NCBI GenBank assembly: GCA_023489485.1
Contig: JAMDCU010000021.1
Coordinates: 1 to 40,103, forward strand
DNA: 40,103 nt
Direction: 5' to 3'
DNA from: Chloroflexota bacterium
GTDB lineage: Bacteria > Chloroflexota > Anaerolineae > UBA4142
The notes beneath the pieces were generated by a model. It was not told the DNA's origin, made no database searches, and saw only the letters and a list, made by a program, of their open reading frames with translations. This document shows positions 8,803 through 18,097 of this stretch, piece after piece; positions within the stretch are counted from its first letter, which is position 1, and every line of letters begins with the position of its first letter. The position numbers and the translations under genes are program-made.

Positions 8803-10448
8803 GCTTCCCTAATTGCTCGAGGTGGCATCACATTTACGCCAGCTATAGGTTTTGGCATCCTCAAGTATGCCTGATAACTCGTCGACGACTTCAAAAGATA
8901 GCTTCGACCTTCAATTACAAAGCCGTCCAAATTATGCTTTACGGCATATGAAGAAAGATCATCTATCCTGTTTATAAATCCTTTTCCCTTGAAGTTTAGC
9001 GAGGTATTGCACAAGACACCGTAACCAGTACGCGCCTTGAATGCGATGAGCAAATTGTACAAGCTTTGGTTGGTTGTAGACGACACGGTCTGAATGCGGG
9101 CAGTCTTATTCACGTGAGTAACAGCCGCCAGCGCGTCCGTTCTTACTCTATATGTATAGAGCATATATGGACTTGCGTGGTTGCAGCCAAACCACCGTGT
9201 AGCATCTTCTTCCAGGCAAACAGGAGCAATCGGACGGAATTGCTCGCGCTGCTTGATCTCATTCAACCGCGTTCTGGTGTTTTCTCGGAATGGTGCCGCA
9301 AGAATTGAACGGTTGCCTAATGCCCGGGGACCGATTTCATATTTGCCGCTCACCCATCCTAGAACAAGGTCATTGGCCAACATGTCGGCTATCAATTCAT
9401 AGTTCGTCTCGTAGAGATCGTATTGCGCCAAATCGAAAGAGCCGGCCGTGATGAAGCCAAGACCAGAGTAAACGTTCCAATCGATCTTCGGATTCCCAGT
9501 AAAATGGAACTGGGCGTCGATAGCCGTTCCGATAGCCGACCCCGAATCATTTGCCACAGGCGGTACGAAGATTTCAGTAAAAAGGCCTGTCTCCTTCCAC
9601 TTGGTGTTCCAGTCGCAATTCAAACCACATCCACCCGCGATGATTAGCGGCATTCTTTTCTTCATGTTCGCTTTCGCGAACTGATAAAAGACATCAAAGA
9701 TCTTGTCGCTAAAAATACCTGCGAAGTTGCGAAATTCTGGATCATTGAGCCCCACATTGTAGTATGGCGAATGCTCAAGGTCTTCGTACAAACTTAGTCG
9801 GACATGTGGCGAGTCCAATAGAAAGGCGATCAGTTTTTTCTCTTCTGCCGAAGGTGTGCTGCGATTCGAGAATGAAGCCAAGGCCATGAGCTTGCCTGCG
9901 TCCGAGAAGCGAGAAAAGGGCGCATTCTTCGGAAAGGTTGGGTCAGCCAAGCCGTAGATCGAGGCGTAGCGATTCCCCGGCTCATTCAGGACGTCGGCAA
10001 GCAGCGTTATGTTCAGCTCAGAATCAATCTCGTAGAAAGCGCCGATCGCACCTTCCCATACCAATGCATAGCATGGAGTACCTTTCGGTAGACTTGACAT
10101 GCCGAAAGCGCAGAGTAAGTGCGATCGCTCATGAGAAGACGAGAAATAGTGGACCGGCCTTCCTAGCAGCCGCCGTTTGTCCACGAGGATGTCGCTCTTC
10201 AGCACACCACGGTACCCGACATGGGCAGGCGACCCCAGTACCTGCGCTTCGTGTGGCCACCAACCGCCTGTACAAAGAACGTCGGGCAATTCCTCAACTT
10301 CGCCAAGAACGTTGAACACGTCATGACTGGAAATAGGCGAGTATCGGTAGTTCGAGTTCTTCTCTGACTCAATAGAAAACAGTAGATGGGTATCCTTCAG
10401 ATAGGCGATCGCACCGTCATGGTCGAGTTTGTAGGAGAGAATGTTCAT
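8799..10448 (-). CDS. NodU/CmcH/TobZ-type carbamoyltransferase
   Basis: A 549-residue protein with both halves of the family. The N-terminal half is Kae1-like, with a metal-type HERSH pair near residues 107-111. The C-terminal half carries 'KYEIGPRALGNRSILA' near 370-385, 'EQFRPIAPVCLE' and 'VLCNTSLNFKGKG'. 'AGGCGLNCDWNTK' in the middle is also typical. These enzymes transfer a carbamoyl group from carbamoyl phosphate, via carbamoyl-AMP, to a hydroxyl on a sugar or small molecule in the cytoplasm. The start ATG overlaps the stop of the upstream GT25 fusion gene (ATGA), so the two are coupled. The last ~20 residues (VNVMPPRAIREA end) run into the transposase-fragment boundary and may not be the native C-terminus. 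Confidence 0.88.
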   Translation of the reverse strand: MNILSYKLDHDGAIAYLKDTHLLFSIESEKNSNYRYSPISSHDVFNVLGEVEELPDVLCTGGWWPHEAQVLGSPAHVGYRGVLKSDILVDKRRLLGRPVHYFSSSHERSHLLCAFGMSSLPKGTPCYALVWEGAIGAFYEIDSELNITLLADVLNEPGNRYASIYGLADPTFPKNAPFSRFSDAGKLMALASFSNRSTPSAEEKKLIAFLLDSPHVRLSLYEDLEHSPYYNVGLNDPEFRNFAGIFSDKIFDVFYQFAKANMKKRMPLIIAGGCGLNCDWNTKWKETGLFTEIFVPPVANDSGSAIGTAIDAQFHFTGNPKIDWNVYSGLGFITAGSFDLAQYDLYETNYELIADMLANDLVLGWVSGKYEIGPRALGNRSILAAPFRENTRTRLNEIKQREQFRPIAPVCLEEDATRWFGCNHASPYMLYTYRVRTDALAAVTHVNKTARIQTVSSTTNQSLYNLLIAFKARTGYGVLCNTSLNFKGKGFINRIDDLSSYAVKHNLDGFVIEGRSYLLKSSTSYQAYLRMPKPIAGVNVMPPRAIREA

Positions 10449-12625
10449 AAAGACAGCGACCTCTGGTGTCGATTCGCTTCCAGCGTAATCGACCTTATAA
10501 AACTGGTCGACGGGAGTCGGCGGCTAGCCAGCCTACCGGCAAGTTCTTTGGAACGAGATGGCCAAACGTTTACATGAAGGGCCATTGGAAGGTGGGGAAT
10601 CGGCGTGGGTTCCCAGTCAGCGCGCACATGAACTAGACGATTGTCAACCAACCAGCGAATCCCGCACGGCTCCCATTCTATCGCGAACCGATGGTCAGAT
10701 TCTGATGCGTCAAAGCCAAGGTCGATATAGCTGGCTGCACCTCTATATCCGTAGTCAAACTTCGCGCCCTGGTCACCAGGATTGTAGAAGACATTGACCA
10801 GGACACGATCTGTTCGATTTCCCGCAATCTCAATATCAATTTCCTGCCGCGGTGAATCGCGATGGAGGAAAAATCCAGTGACCACACCGGGTACGTTCGA
10901 TGCCTTAATGATTGCCTCGAATCTTCCGAATAGGTATCGGTCATGACTAGTTAACGATGCAGCACTATATTCTCGAACACCTAAGGATTCCCTTCTGATA
11001 TTGAGCGCAGCACCAAGCCCAGAACGGAACTCGATATTTGAGGGACGAAACAACGCCAAGTTGTCCGTGAAGGTATCGTTTCGCAGAAGCCAACTTTTTG
11101 TGTCGAGAAATTCCATACAGTCGCTGACCCTAACGGGACTTGTAGCGATCGATGTTCTCCCTTCTATCGGGGCGGAATGAATGCCTTGCCACCACGGACG
11201 CGGCTCAACAACCCAAGGCGACTTATCACGTTTAGGAATCTTGCAGCTCGGCCTTGCGTCCGCTTCAATGGTTCCGCAGAGGAGCTGTCTTTGTCCAAGG
11301 TCAGCCAACTCAGGGAAGGAACAAGCGGGAGGCGCACATCTGAGGTGTTCGCAAACGACCTGCCATTTATTGGATGCCTCTAGATGAAGAACAGCAATAT
11401 CTGCACCAGTAAGATCATCGAGAACTTTCAAATCGCTGTCATCTGCAATTTCAGTCTTCCTAGTGGTGATAATGAACTTGGCCTGAGGGTAACGTTTCCT
11501 GAGAGCCAAGACTTCTCCCGCCAAAGACCCAATGTTCACATATGCGTCAAAAACACGATCACCTCCTCCGGCAAGTAGCATCTCGTGTTCATGATCTGGA
11601 AGCGCTTGAAGATCACTACAGCATCTGTATCCGAGCATGGACAGGGCCATTGCAAGTGATGAAAGACCAGAGCCTCCCGGACCAAATGCAAACACAGGCC
11701 GCTCACTTGGACGAACGTGAAAGAGGGATGCGCTCTCAGAAGTGATAGCGCCAATTTTCGTGAGCGCTGGAAGTATTGAATACGAGTTAGTGGAGCTAAC
11801 ATCGCGTCGCTGGCTGATGATAGACCGTCTTATTGCGAGTACATCCAGAAATTCGAACTGGTGATTTATCCATAGATCTACGGGCCCTCGACAAGGAAGG
11901 AGTCGAAGGAGCTTTTCAGCGCCTTCGCGCGAAATAACGTACCCAGAGAGATGCCAGAGCCCACGTGCTGGGCGGAATACATTCCTTGACAGGAAAGTCT
12001 TCGGGGTACCGTACTTCACCTCTTCGTAGGACAAATAGAGAATGTCGAAATTGCTATTCCTGTTGCCTTCGGGCTTGATTTCGTCCCACGCTTGGTCCAG
12101 TTTTTGGGCAAACCCGGATTGAAACCACACATCGTCCTCAAGAACGAGTACGTATTCGTGATTACTCGCCGCGACCCTTCGCCAGATGTCGATGTGTGAG
12201 CGAGCGACTGCAATCTCAGGTCGACTCATTTGGATCGGAGAAGTGAGCTCCAGCCGGGTGGGGAGAGCTAGCGGTTGGGGCTCTACGAAGAGCTGATCTC
12301 CGAGTGTATAAATTGGATCGATGTCGGCATCCTTTAGCGGTTCGCGCGTGAATTGATTAGCATCGACGGCCGCATGCCGCTCCGTACGATTCCAAAGTTC
12401 AACTCCAGACCAATCCAACACGTGTCTTAGCTCCTGCTCCATCTCGACCCAACGAGCTGGTTGGCGATTCAGGTTGATGACGTAAATGTGGCCTATGCTC
12501 GGCCGCTCCTTGATATTCGAAGGCCCAAATGCTTGAGACCTTTTCTGCGGTAGCAACCTCCGACACTTCACCGTGATGCGAAACAAGAACTTCGAAGGTG
12601 CATTCCAAGTAGAGGCGCGATTCAT
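10445..12625 (-). CDS. Three-domain protein: GT25 glycosyltransferase + sulfotransferase-like + GH16
   Basis: Encodes 726 residues. The ATG at 12625 follows GAGGGAG at a spacing of four bases. The first domain (about 45-240) is a GT25/LPS-type glycosyltransferase with 'HIYVINLNRQPARW' and 'EYVLVLEDDVWF'. The second (about 305-460) resembles the Sulfotransfer_4 group: 'FAFGPGGSGLSSLAMALSML', 'YPQAKFIITTRK' and the closing 'CSFPELADL'. Its PAPS loop lacks the usual R/K-T of the GxxRTGTxS pattern, so catalysis is uncertain. The third (about 515-720) is a GH16 beta-jelly-roll with the catalytic EIDIE (ExDxE) near 593-597 and a final 'WLVDNRLVHV'. No signal peptide is seen. Substrates are unknown. 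It probably works on the same glycan as its two neighbours. Confidence 0.75.
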   Translation of the reverse strand: MNRASTWNAPSKFLFRITVKCRRLLPQKRSQAFGPSNIKERPSIGHIYVINLNRQPARWVEMEQELRHVLDWSGVELWNRTERHAAVDANQFTREPLKDADIDPIYTLGDQLFVEPQPLALPTRLELTSPIQMSRPEIAVARSHIDIWRRVAASNHEYVLVLEDDVWFQSGFAQKLDQAWDEIKPEGNRNSNFDILYLSYEEVKYGTPKTFLSRNVFRPARGLWHLSGYVISREGAEKLLRLLPCRGPVDLWINHQFEFLDVLAIRRSIISQRRDVSSTNSYSILPALTKIGAITSESASLFHVRPSERPVFAFGPGGSGLSSLAMALSMLGYRCCSDLQALPDHEHEMLLAGGGDRVFDAYVNIGSLAGEVLALRKRYPQAKFIITTRKTEIADDSDLKVLDDLTGADIAVLHLEASNKWQVVCEHLRCAPPACSFPELADLGQRQLLCGTIEADARPSCKIPKRDKSPWVVEPRPWWQGIHSAPIEGRTSIATSPVRVSDCMEFLDTKSWLLRNDTFTDNLALFRPSNIEFRSGLGAALNIRRESLGVREYSAASLTSHDRYLFGRFEAIIKASNVPGVVTGFFLHRDSPRQEIDIEIAGNRTDRVLVNVFYNPGDQGAKFDYGYRGAASYIDLGFDASESDHRFAIEWEPCGIRWLVDNRLVHVRADWEPTPIPHLPMALHVNVWPSRSKELAGRLASRRLPSTSFIRSITLEANRHQRSLSL

Positions 12626-12653
12626 TCATCTCCCTCGACGTGTTCCTGGCAAA

Positions 12654-13484
12654 TTATTCTTGATAGGCTCGGCAGTTCGAAAGCCTCCAGTTCCTTGGGT
12701 CGTTCCTATAGCTGAGCTCCCATTTGGTTTTGGCAATATTCTCCCAATCGCACAGCACAAGAAGGGTCTGTTCGATCTCACCGCTCTCAGTTGCAGCGTC
12801 AAATATTGATTTGGTAAGATTCCCGGGGCCAGTCGTCGATTGGATTTCTGGCAAGCCGTTCGTCATATCTTTCTCAAGGGAGAGGGTAGCGTGAGCGAGT
12901 GCACGCTCTATTAAAGGGTGCCCGCAGCCAGCAATTAGCGGATTGTTGTTAAAGTAGAAGATCCAGCTATCGGCGTTTGCTCCTGGCCTAGTAAAAAGCG
13001 ATGGGTGTACCATCATATTCGTCGCCACGTCATAGCATAGAGGCTGGAGTTTTAACCGACCATCACTGAAGAGATGTTGGATTTGAGAGCCGTCGTAGAC
13101 ATCGTCAGCGTCTATGTAGCAGCCACCCTCCACGAGAATATAACAGAGTCGAAAATAGTCCGACTGCATTGCCGGGTGATAGCATTTGTCGTAGGCCAGT
13201 TTGTGCCGTGCACCGAGTTTTCGCCTAATAAAATCTCTTGCTTGGCCTTCGTCGAAAAGTAATCTTTCAAAGCCCTGCTCCTCTGTTTCTTTCCATGTTT
13301 CGATGCACTTGCTCACGTCTCCAGGCAGTCGATCCAGATCGTCCCAGAACTGTACGATCTTCTTTGGGAGCCTACTGGTGAATACGGAGGATGCGACAGC
13401 GGGGTCGCTGGAACGTTGCACTAGCCCCCGAACAAAGCTTGAGCGCGCGCGATGATTTTCTTGTGTGGGATTACCTGCATTCAT
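12654..13484 (-). CDS. GT32-like glycosyltransferase (DXD sugar-binding)
   Basis: A 276-residue protein of the glycosyltransferase 'sugar-binding region containing DXD' type. After a short leader comes 'PKKIVQFWDDLDRLP', a typical family opening. Then come 'MQSDYFRLCYILVEGGCYID' and the DXD-like DADDVYDG near residues 127-134, which would bind the nucleotide-sugar through a metal ion. The 'SDYFR..L...GG.Y.D.D' pattern is a hallmark of the Och1/TcdA-like GT32 fold. It is the first gene of a three-gene leftward set, 28 nt before the GT25 fusion. The 141-nt space upstream may hold its promoter, but I see no clear -35/-10 pair there. The acceptor is unknown. Confidence 0.8.
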   Translation of the reverse strand: MNAGNPTQENHRARSSFVRGLVQRSSDPAVASSVFTSRLPKKIVQFWDDLDRLPGDVSKCIETWKETEEQGFERLLFDEGQARDFIRRKLGARHKLAYDKCYHPAMQSDYFRLCYILVEGGCYIDADDVYDGSQIQHLFSDGRLKLQPLCYDVATNMMVHPSLFTRPGANADSWIFYFNNNPLIAGCGHPLIERALAHATLSLEKDMTNGLPEIQSTTGPGNLTKSIFDAATESGEIEQTLLVLCDWENIAKTKWELSYRNDPRNWRLSNCRAYQE

Positions 13485-13625
13485 GAGAATTGAACGTTAG
13501 TTGTTTGGTATATTGCGCTCTTTTAACCAGTGAGAGATATTGCCCGATCATGGCATCTGCTGGCGAACCCCGCAATACGCAAAGCTTGCTGCACGAACGC
13601 GATTTGCCCGAGTTTTGGTCTCCGG

Positions 13626-15467
13626 CTATTCGTCTCCCTCGTCTTCGTCGAGGTCCTCGGGAGGAACCTCGGATGCCGTCGCAATAACTGCTTTACCCAT
13701 TGCCTTTTCGATAATATTAATCAACTCGACCTTGCGCCTGTCATAAAACCCAGAGAAATCATCGGCGCGCAGCAACGATGGATCAATCAGGTGACTAGAG
13801 AGAACTTCATCCTGCTCAACTCGGCTGGCCTGAACCTGTGGATGGGTCCTCAGCTGTTCCAGGTATTGTGAGGGTGCTTTACCGCCTATCATTCTGTTCG
13901 CCTTATAGGAAATCGCAGTCTTGTTGACGATGGAGTTGCCGACTCGATTGGAGATGCCATTTCTTCTGAACCAAGCGGTAGGGAAAATGTGGTGGATATC
14001 GATTGCACAGTCGTCGTAATCCAAGTCCACGATGCGGGCCTTCCAAAAGATATCCTTTGCCCCCTCGCGCTGGAGCAAAACGTACAGTCCCCGATATGCA
14101 GCGCTTGTGCGCGTTCGCAAAGTATCGAGTCGGGAAGGTTGAAAACCAGCGGCTACCACTGTGGCGGGTTCCTGGCCGTCTGGTTGCTGGACCCAAGTTA
14201 GCAAGTCCTGCATATCCAGTCCAATTCGGGTTTCGACAGCTCCACCGTACAATTCACCAAACACACCACACCAAAACCAGCGAGCGATCTTGTCATAGAT
14301 CATCGGCTCTAGCCACCGCTCGCCCAACCACGTCATCACGGATGCCAGCGGCACCAGTTGACTCCGGTACGGAAGGTACTTGGGGTTACGAAATCCTTCC
14401 ATCCTAAGAAAGCGAACAGCTTCCACGAACCCATCGACAAGTTTGTCTGCCCACTCTTGGTAGGCGCTCAACGGCAACGACAGCACTTGCTCGCGCTTGG
14501 CGCTTACGGCTGTCACTTCTTTGCCGGATCTGCCCGCGGCGAGGTCCTGAAGCCGAACCTTGTATGAATTGAGAAGAGATATGCCTTGCAGGAAATCCGT
14601 GGGCTCGATCTCCTTAAGGAGAGGTCTGCTTGCTAGTTTCCTGCTGCGTCCTTCGACATTCCTTTCCGCCGAACCATACCAATCGTCGCGCAAATTGAAC
14701 CCGTCGGCTGCATAGGATGCCGTTACGAGCTCGAACACCGAAAGAGGAACTCCTCCTGTGTTGACCTTCTCAAAAACGAGGCAGACCGCTTCTTTGGTGT
14801 TTTCCTTTTTCAACTCAATGAGCGGAACCAGATACTCGCGAAACTTGTTCAGTATCGAGCTTCTGAATCTCATGTAGAGTGGGAACTTGTTCTGATCGTA
14901 CGCCATCAACCCTTCTTCCCAGACATCCGAGTTCAAAATCTGGTTGCATGGGAAGTAGAACTGGGAGAATTCCATCTCTCGGGTGCTTAGATCAAGCACG
15001 ACTTCGCGCCCAAAGTTTCTTCTAAGGGTCTTGCTGCCATCAACCCCGATAATTGCCTCTTCGAGGTTGCTGTTCCCCAGTAGCGCCTTTTCGATACTAA
15101 AGTAGTAGAAGCGTTCCACTTCGCGCTTTTGGCTGTCTCTGGTCTTGACCGGCTTGTTGAGCCGGAGAACTTGGATCAATGATGTCAACCGCTGTTGGCC
15201 GTCCAGAATGAGCCGCTCCACCTTGGTTGTACCCGCGATTAGCTCTACGCCCTCAACTGGCCGTATCTGAAATCGAGATGCCCCACCGGCCTCAAGCAGC
15301 ATGATGCTGCCGATCGGAAAATCCCGAGCAATGCTCAACAACAAGGACCGGATATGCTCGTCATCCCAGATCCATCCGCGTTGAAAGTCAGGCAGTTGAA
15401 TCTTTCCTTCAACTATCTGATCAAGGATGCTCTTGAGTGGCAATTTCGTGGAATCAAAAAGTGACAT
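13626..15467 (-). CDS. GmrSD-like DUF262 + HNH protein
   Basis: Encodes 613 residues; the ATG follows GGGAG at a spacing of five bases. The N-terminal DUF262 domain is clear, with 'IQLPDFQRGWIWDDEHI' and the nucleotide-handling DGQQR motif near residues 89-93. The C-terminal part has an HNH/DUF1524-like signature, 'AIDIHHIFPTAWF', followed by spaced asparagines (N...N...N). This is the full GmrS-GmrD layout seen in type IV restriction enzymes that cut modified (for example glucosylated) phage DNA, with NTP hydrolysis by the DUF262 part. It is the last gene of the leftward defence array, 143 nt after a PD-(D/E)XK nuclease gene. Its link to the Argonaute genes is positional only. Confidence 0.82.
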   Translation of the reverse strand: MSLFDSTKLPLKSILDQIVEGKIQLPDFQRGWIWDDEHIRSLLLSIARDFPIGSIMLLEAGGASRFQIRPVEGVELIAGTTKVERLILDGQQRLTSLIQVLRLNKPVKTRDSQKREVERFYYFSIEKALLGNSNLEEAIIGVDGSKTLRRNFGREVVLDLSTREMEFSQFYFPCNQILNSDVWEEGLMAYDQNKFPLYMRFRSSILNKFREYLVPLIELKKENTKEAVCLVFEKVNTGGVPLSVFELVTASYAADGFNLRDDWYGSAERNVEGRSRKLASRPLLKEIEPTDFLQGISLLNSYKVRLQDLAAGRSGKEVTAVSAKREQVLSLPLSAYQEWADKLVDGFVEAVRFLRMEGFRNPKYLPYRSQLVPLASVMTWLGERWLEPMIYDKIARWFWCGVFGELYGGAVETRIGLDMQDLLTWVQQPDGQEPATVVAAGFQPSRLDTLRTRTSAAYRGLYVLLQREGAKDIFWKARIVDLDYDDCAIDIHHIFPTAWFRRNGISNRVGNSIVNKTAISYKANRMIGGKAPSQYLEQLRTHPQVQASRVEQDEVLSSHLIDPSLLRADDFSGFYDRRKVELINIIEKAMGKAVIATASEVPPEDLDEDEGDE

Positions 15468-15610
15468 AAAGGCTCCCGCAGAATAGCTCCAGACTAGACG
15501 TGACCTGAGGTTTGAAAAAAAGGATCCATAAGATCTCGCTCGCTAGTTTCGAACCACTCAGACACGATCCTTACATCTTCCAGGTTATTGAAAAAACAGG
15601 TTTGCTCGTA
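15468..15610. other. Short gap between two defence genes
   Basis: No gene is seen. On the minus strand there is a run of eight T residues at about 15518-15525 just after a four-base-pair GATC/GATC stem. That is too weak to call a terminator with confidence. The ribosome-binding site of the GmrSD-like gene lies at the left end. Confidence 0.4.
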
Positions 15611-16633
15611 TCAGAAGCCGTATCGGCCAGTGACGTATGCGGCCCAACCGCCCCAATGTCCGGATGTGTCTGCCTCTCTCACCCAGCGGACCCACGCTTG
15701 GTGTGTGAAAGTCCGGAACTTTGCCGCTCCTCTAAATAGCGATTCCCAATCGGACTTGATATCGGACAGTCCCGTCGAGCCCGATATGGATTTCATCAAT
15801 TCTTCGTTCCGGGCATCATATGCCACAGCAGAGACAACAAGACTCAGGTTTCCCAGACGAGCAATGCCTTCTGCCAACGCCTGTTGCCGGAAGAGTTGGT
15901 AACCGCCGAACGCGGCTGCACATGCCTTTAAGTTGCCAAAACTGGCCTCGTCAATCACTGGACCCAAATGATGCCAATACTTCCTACCCCAACGCAACAG
16001 ATGACACTGTTCTTCGGGTGCGGCCAGCACAGCGGCTGCATAGAGGCACCGCTCGGGATCGTCGTTGCGGACTGGGTTACGTGTTGAGCTGCTGCGACCT
16101 GCACAAGGGTAGAAACTATGCTCGGTGAATTTGCACTCGACAAGCACGATCCCTTGCCCAGAATCCGTTTCTACCTCAAAGGCTACATCCGGGGAAGTTT
16201 GGCCAGCACCTTGGCTACCATCCATCTCGCCGAGTAAGGCGGGAGGTGTCAATCGGGAGTCCTCGGATTCAAACTCCAACTCGACTGACATGACAGCCTT
16301 GATTTCCCTGTAGACGTTTTCTCGCAAAAAGCCAGCCAATAATGCTCTTCCCGCAGCATCTCGGAACGGAAAGTAGAGGTTCGCGCACAACACCCACGAG
16401 CTCAGCAGATTATGAGTGCCGCTGTGATGCCTTTTGCGATGGCGGTGAAGATACGCGGAAAGGGGAGTGATTGATTGCCCCTCAATTCCTTCCCATAGAT
16501 TCAATTTCCAGTCTTCGTACGGGAGGATATGAGCGTACTTCTTGCCAATTTGCTTTCCCCATTCTTGATTCGTAAGGTGGTGTTTCCTCCAGGCGATCTG
16601 TTGGAGCCTCATTCGCTCATAGAATGCTCGCAT
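15611..16633 (-). CDS. PD-(D/E)XK nuclease, PGN_0703-like putative restriction endonuclease
   Basis: A 340-residue protein with a PD-(D/E)XK nuclease core. PDVAFEVE near residues 146-153 supplies the first acidic site and 'GIVLVECKF' near 158-167 supplies E-x-K. The upstream 'HNLLSSWVLCANLYFPF' block and the downstream tryptophan/cysteine-rich region recall the PGN_0703 family of putative restriction enzymes. That assignment is from memory of the family and is less certain than the nuclease fold. The start ATG at 16633 follows GGTGAGAGG at a suitable distance. It sits 156 nt downstream of the Argonaute-associated nuclease on the same strand and may be a second effector or an independent restriction gene. 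Confidence 0.7.
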   Translation of the reverse strand: MRAFYERMRLQQIAWRKHHLTNQEWGKQIGKKYAHILPYEDWKLNLWEGIEGQSITPLSAYLHRHRKRHHSGTHNLLSSWVLCANLYFPFRDAAGRALLAGFLRENVYREIKAVMSVELEFESEDSRLTPPALLGEMDGSQGAGQTSPDVAFEVETDSGQGIVLVECKFTEHSFYPCAGRSSSTRNPVRNDDPERCLYAAAVLAAPEEQCHLLRWGRKYWHHLGPVIDEASFGNLKACAAAFGGYQLFRQQALAEGIARLGNLSLVVSAVAYDARNEELMKSISGSTGLSDIKSDWESLFRGAAKFRTFTHQAWVRWVREADTSGHWGGWAAYVTGRYGF

Positions 16634-16789
16634 TGATTCCGCCTCTCACCCCCAGTGCTGCGATGATCGTAACCTTGCCACACGTTGAAAAGTCGGGTCT
16701 CGATTGAGTCAATGTATCTGGTCGTCCCAATAAGGCCGAAGAAGCGTCTGGATTGCCAACTTCGCATCGAGAAACCTGGTAACCAAAAG

Positions 16790-18097
16790 CTATTGGCGTG
16801 TAGGTCTTCGCCTGGCCGATGGCCTGCCGGCATTCCGTGCTTTTGGAAGCAGAGTTTTACTCGGTTGGCACATCGAGGGTGCACTCACGATAACGCACTC
16901 TTTCACGAGATTGATTTTCCTTATTGTTCCTTTTGCCCAGGCATGTTGTTCGACGGAGCAGCTCTGATCATAGATGAAGACCACGATTCCTGTGAATGCT
17001 GCCTGGGTACCCAACTGAGCGGAATCTTTGCTAATCTCGTCAACGAACCTTTGGAAATCACTTTTTCCCCGCGCATACTTCGCCTCAACGACCAAGCTCA
17101 GAGGGGGAATCCCAATATCATAACGTTGCCCACTGCGCCCTAACTTGGGTAGATACTCCTCATATCTCAAATCATCAAAGGAGCTTCGAAGAATTAGCCA
17201 AAGGAGCGCTTGGACGTCGTATTCATCCTTTATTGGCCATGAGGACTTCCAGCGCTCCATGGCAGGCTCGAAATTGTCCAGAAGGGAGAGGACGAGATCC
17301 AATCTCGGATATTGGCTTCGCGTGTGAAGATAATTGAAAAGCGCCTCAAGCACAATGGCGGCTTTCTCGTCGCGGGTCGGGAGTAGATCTTCGACTAGGC
17401 ACCTGCGAAGAAATTCTGCTTGTACACTTCCTAACCAGTCTGAAGGGTTACCGACGCCTGAGATCTCAACGCCATGCCTGACCAGCCAGATGGATAGGGC
17501 AAGCTCCGATAGAGTGCAGTCGGAACTATTGATCGCAGGGAGACGCAATACATCATTCGGTGATGAACCCGAGCTCAACGCGTGAAGGCCACTCAAGTAA
17601 CACAGGCGCAGAAAGAATGGCAACTCAAAGTGCTCCATTCCTTCATCGAGCCTTCCGCGGATCCATGTTCCGAGGTCCGGATCGTTAAGAGCACTGATAC
17701 CCAAGGTGATGCCTAGCACAATGTTAGGCTGCGTTGCCCAAGAGTTGGGCGTTGTGAAGATGCTCTGCCTTTCCGCCAGTAGTTCCAGCCCTTTCTTGAA
17801 CGCAATCACAGCACCGATCAACGGCGAAACTCGTTTCTCCATCAAATCGAAAAGCAAAAGGCCCAGCGTCGCCAATTGAGGGGATTGATGGAAATCGGTT
17901 TCATGTTCGTTCAGCCAGTCTATCAAAGGAACATGGACGTTCCAGTCGATTTGTAGCTGACCGCGTTTGGCATTGAGAAAATAGTAGGCTACGAGACCCG
18001 AGAGGTCACCGGGACGGTTCACCTCACGAACTCGATGTGCCATCTCATCGATTACGTCGTGCACCGCCCTCGTAAATGAGTCCTCTACAGAAACCAT
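16790..18097 (-). CDS. Argonaute-associated PD-(D/E)XK nuclease (candidate effector)
   Basis: Encodes 435 residues. The ATG lies inside the 3' end of the Argonaute gene (13-nt overlap), so the two are translationally coupled. The first ~300 residues are helical with no family that I recognise. The C-terminal third has a restriction-like nuclease core: 'RYDIGIPPLSLVVEAKY' near 322-338 gives D and E-x-K, followed by 'DFQRFVDEISKDSAQLG'. Long-B Argonautes with dead PIWI sites are commonly encoded beside a nuclease that degrades DNA once the guide complex finds an invader. The gene order here fits that role. The last ~24 residues are basic and repetitive and may be readthrough beyond the domain. 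The closest family should be checked by structure prediction. Confidence 0.72.
   Translation of the reverse strand: MVSVEDSFTRAVHDVIDEMAHRVREVNRPGDLSGLVAYYFLNAKRGQLQIDWNVHVPLIDWLNEHETDFHQSPQLATLGLLLFDLMEKRVSPLIGAVIAFKKGLELLAERQSIFTTPNSWATQPNIVLGITLGISALNDPDLGTWIRGRLDEGMEHFELPFFLRLCYLSGLHALSSGSSPNDVLRLPAINSSDCTLSELALSIWLVRHGVEISGVGNPSDWLGSVQAEFLRRCLVEDLLPTRDEKAAIVLEALFNYLHTRSQYPRLDLVLSLLDNFEPAMERWKSSWPIKDEYDVQALLWLILRSSFDDLRYEEYLPKLGRSGQRYDIGIPPLSLVVEAKYARGKSDFQRFVDEISKDSAQLGTQAAFTGIVVFIYDQSCSVEQHAWAKGTIRKINLVKECVIVSAPSMCQPSKTLLPKARNAGRPSARRRPTRQ

Noticed and set aside
16609-16884. 91-codon minus-strand frame between the two nuclease genes
   Set aside because: It overlaps both neighbours, has no recognisable domain or good ribosome-binding site, and its composition (rich in R, W, H) looks like a shadow frame.
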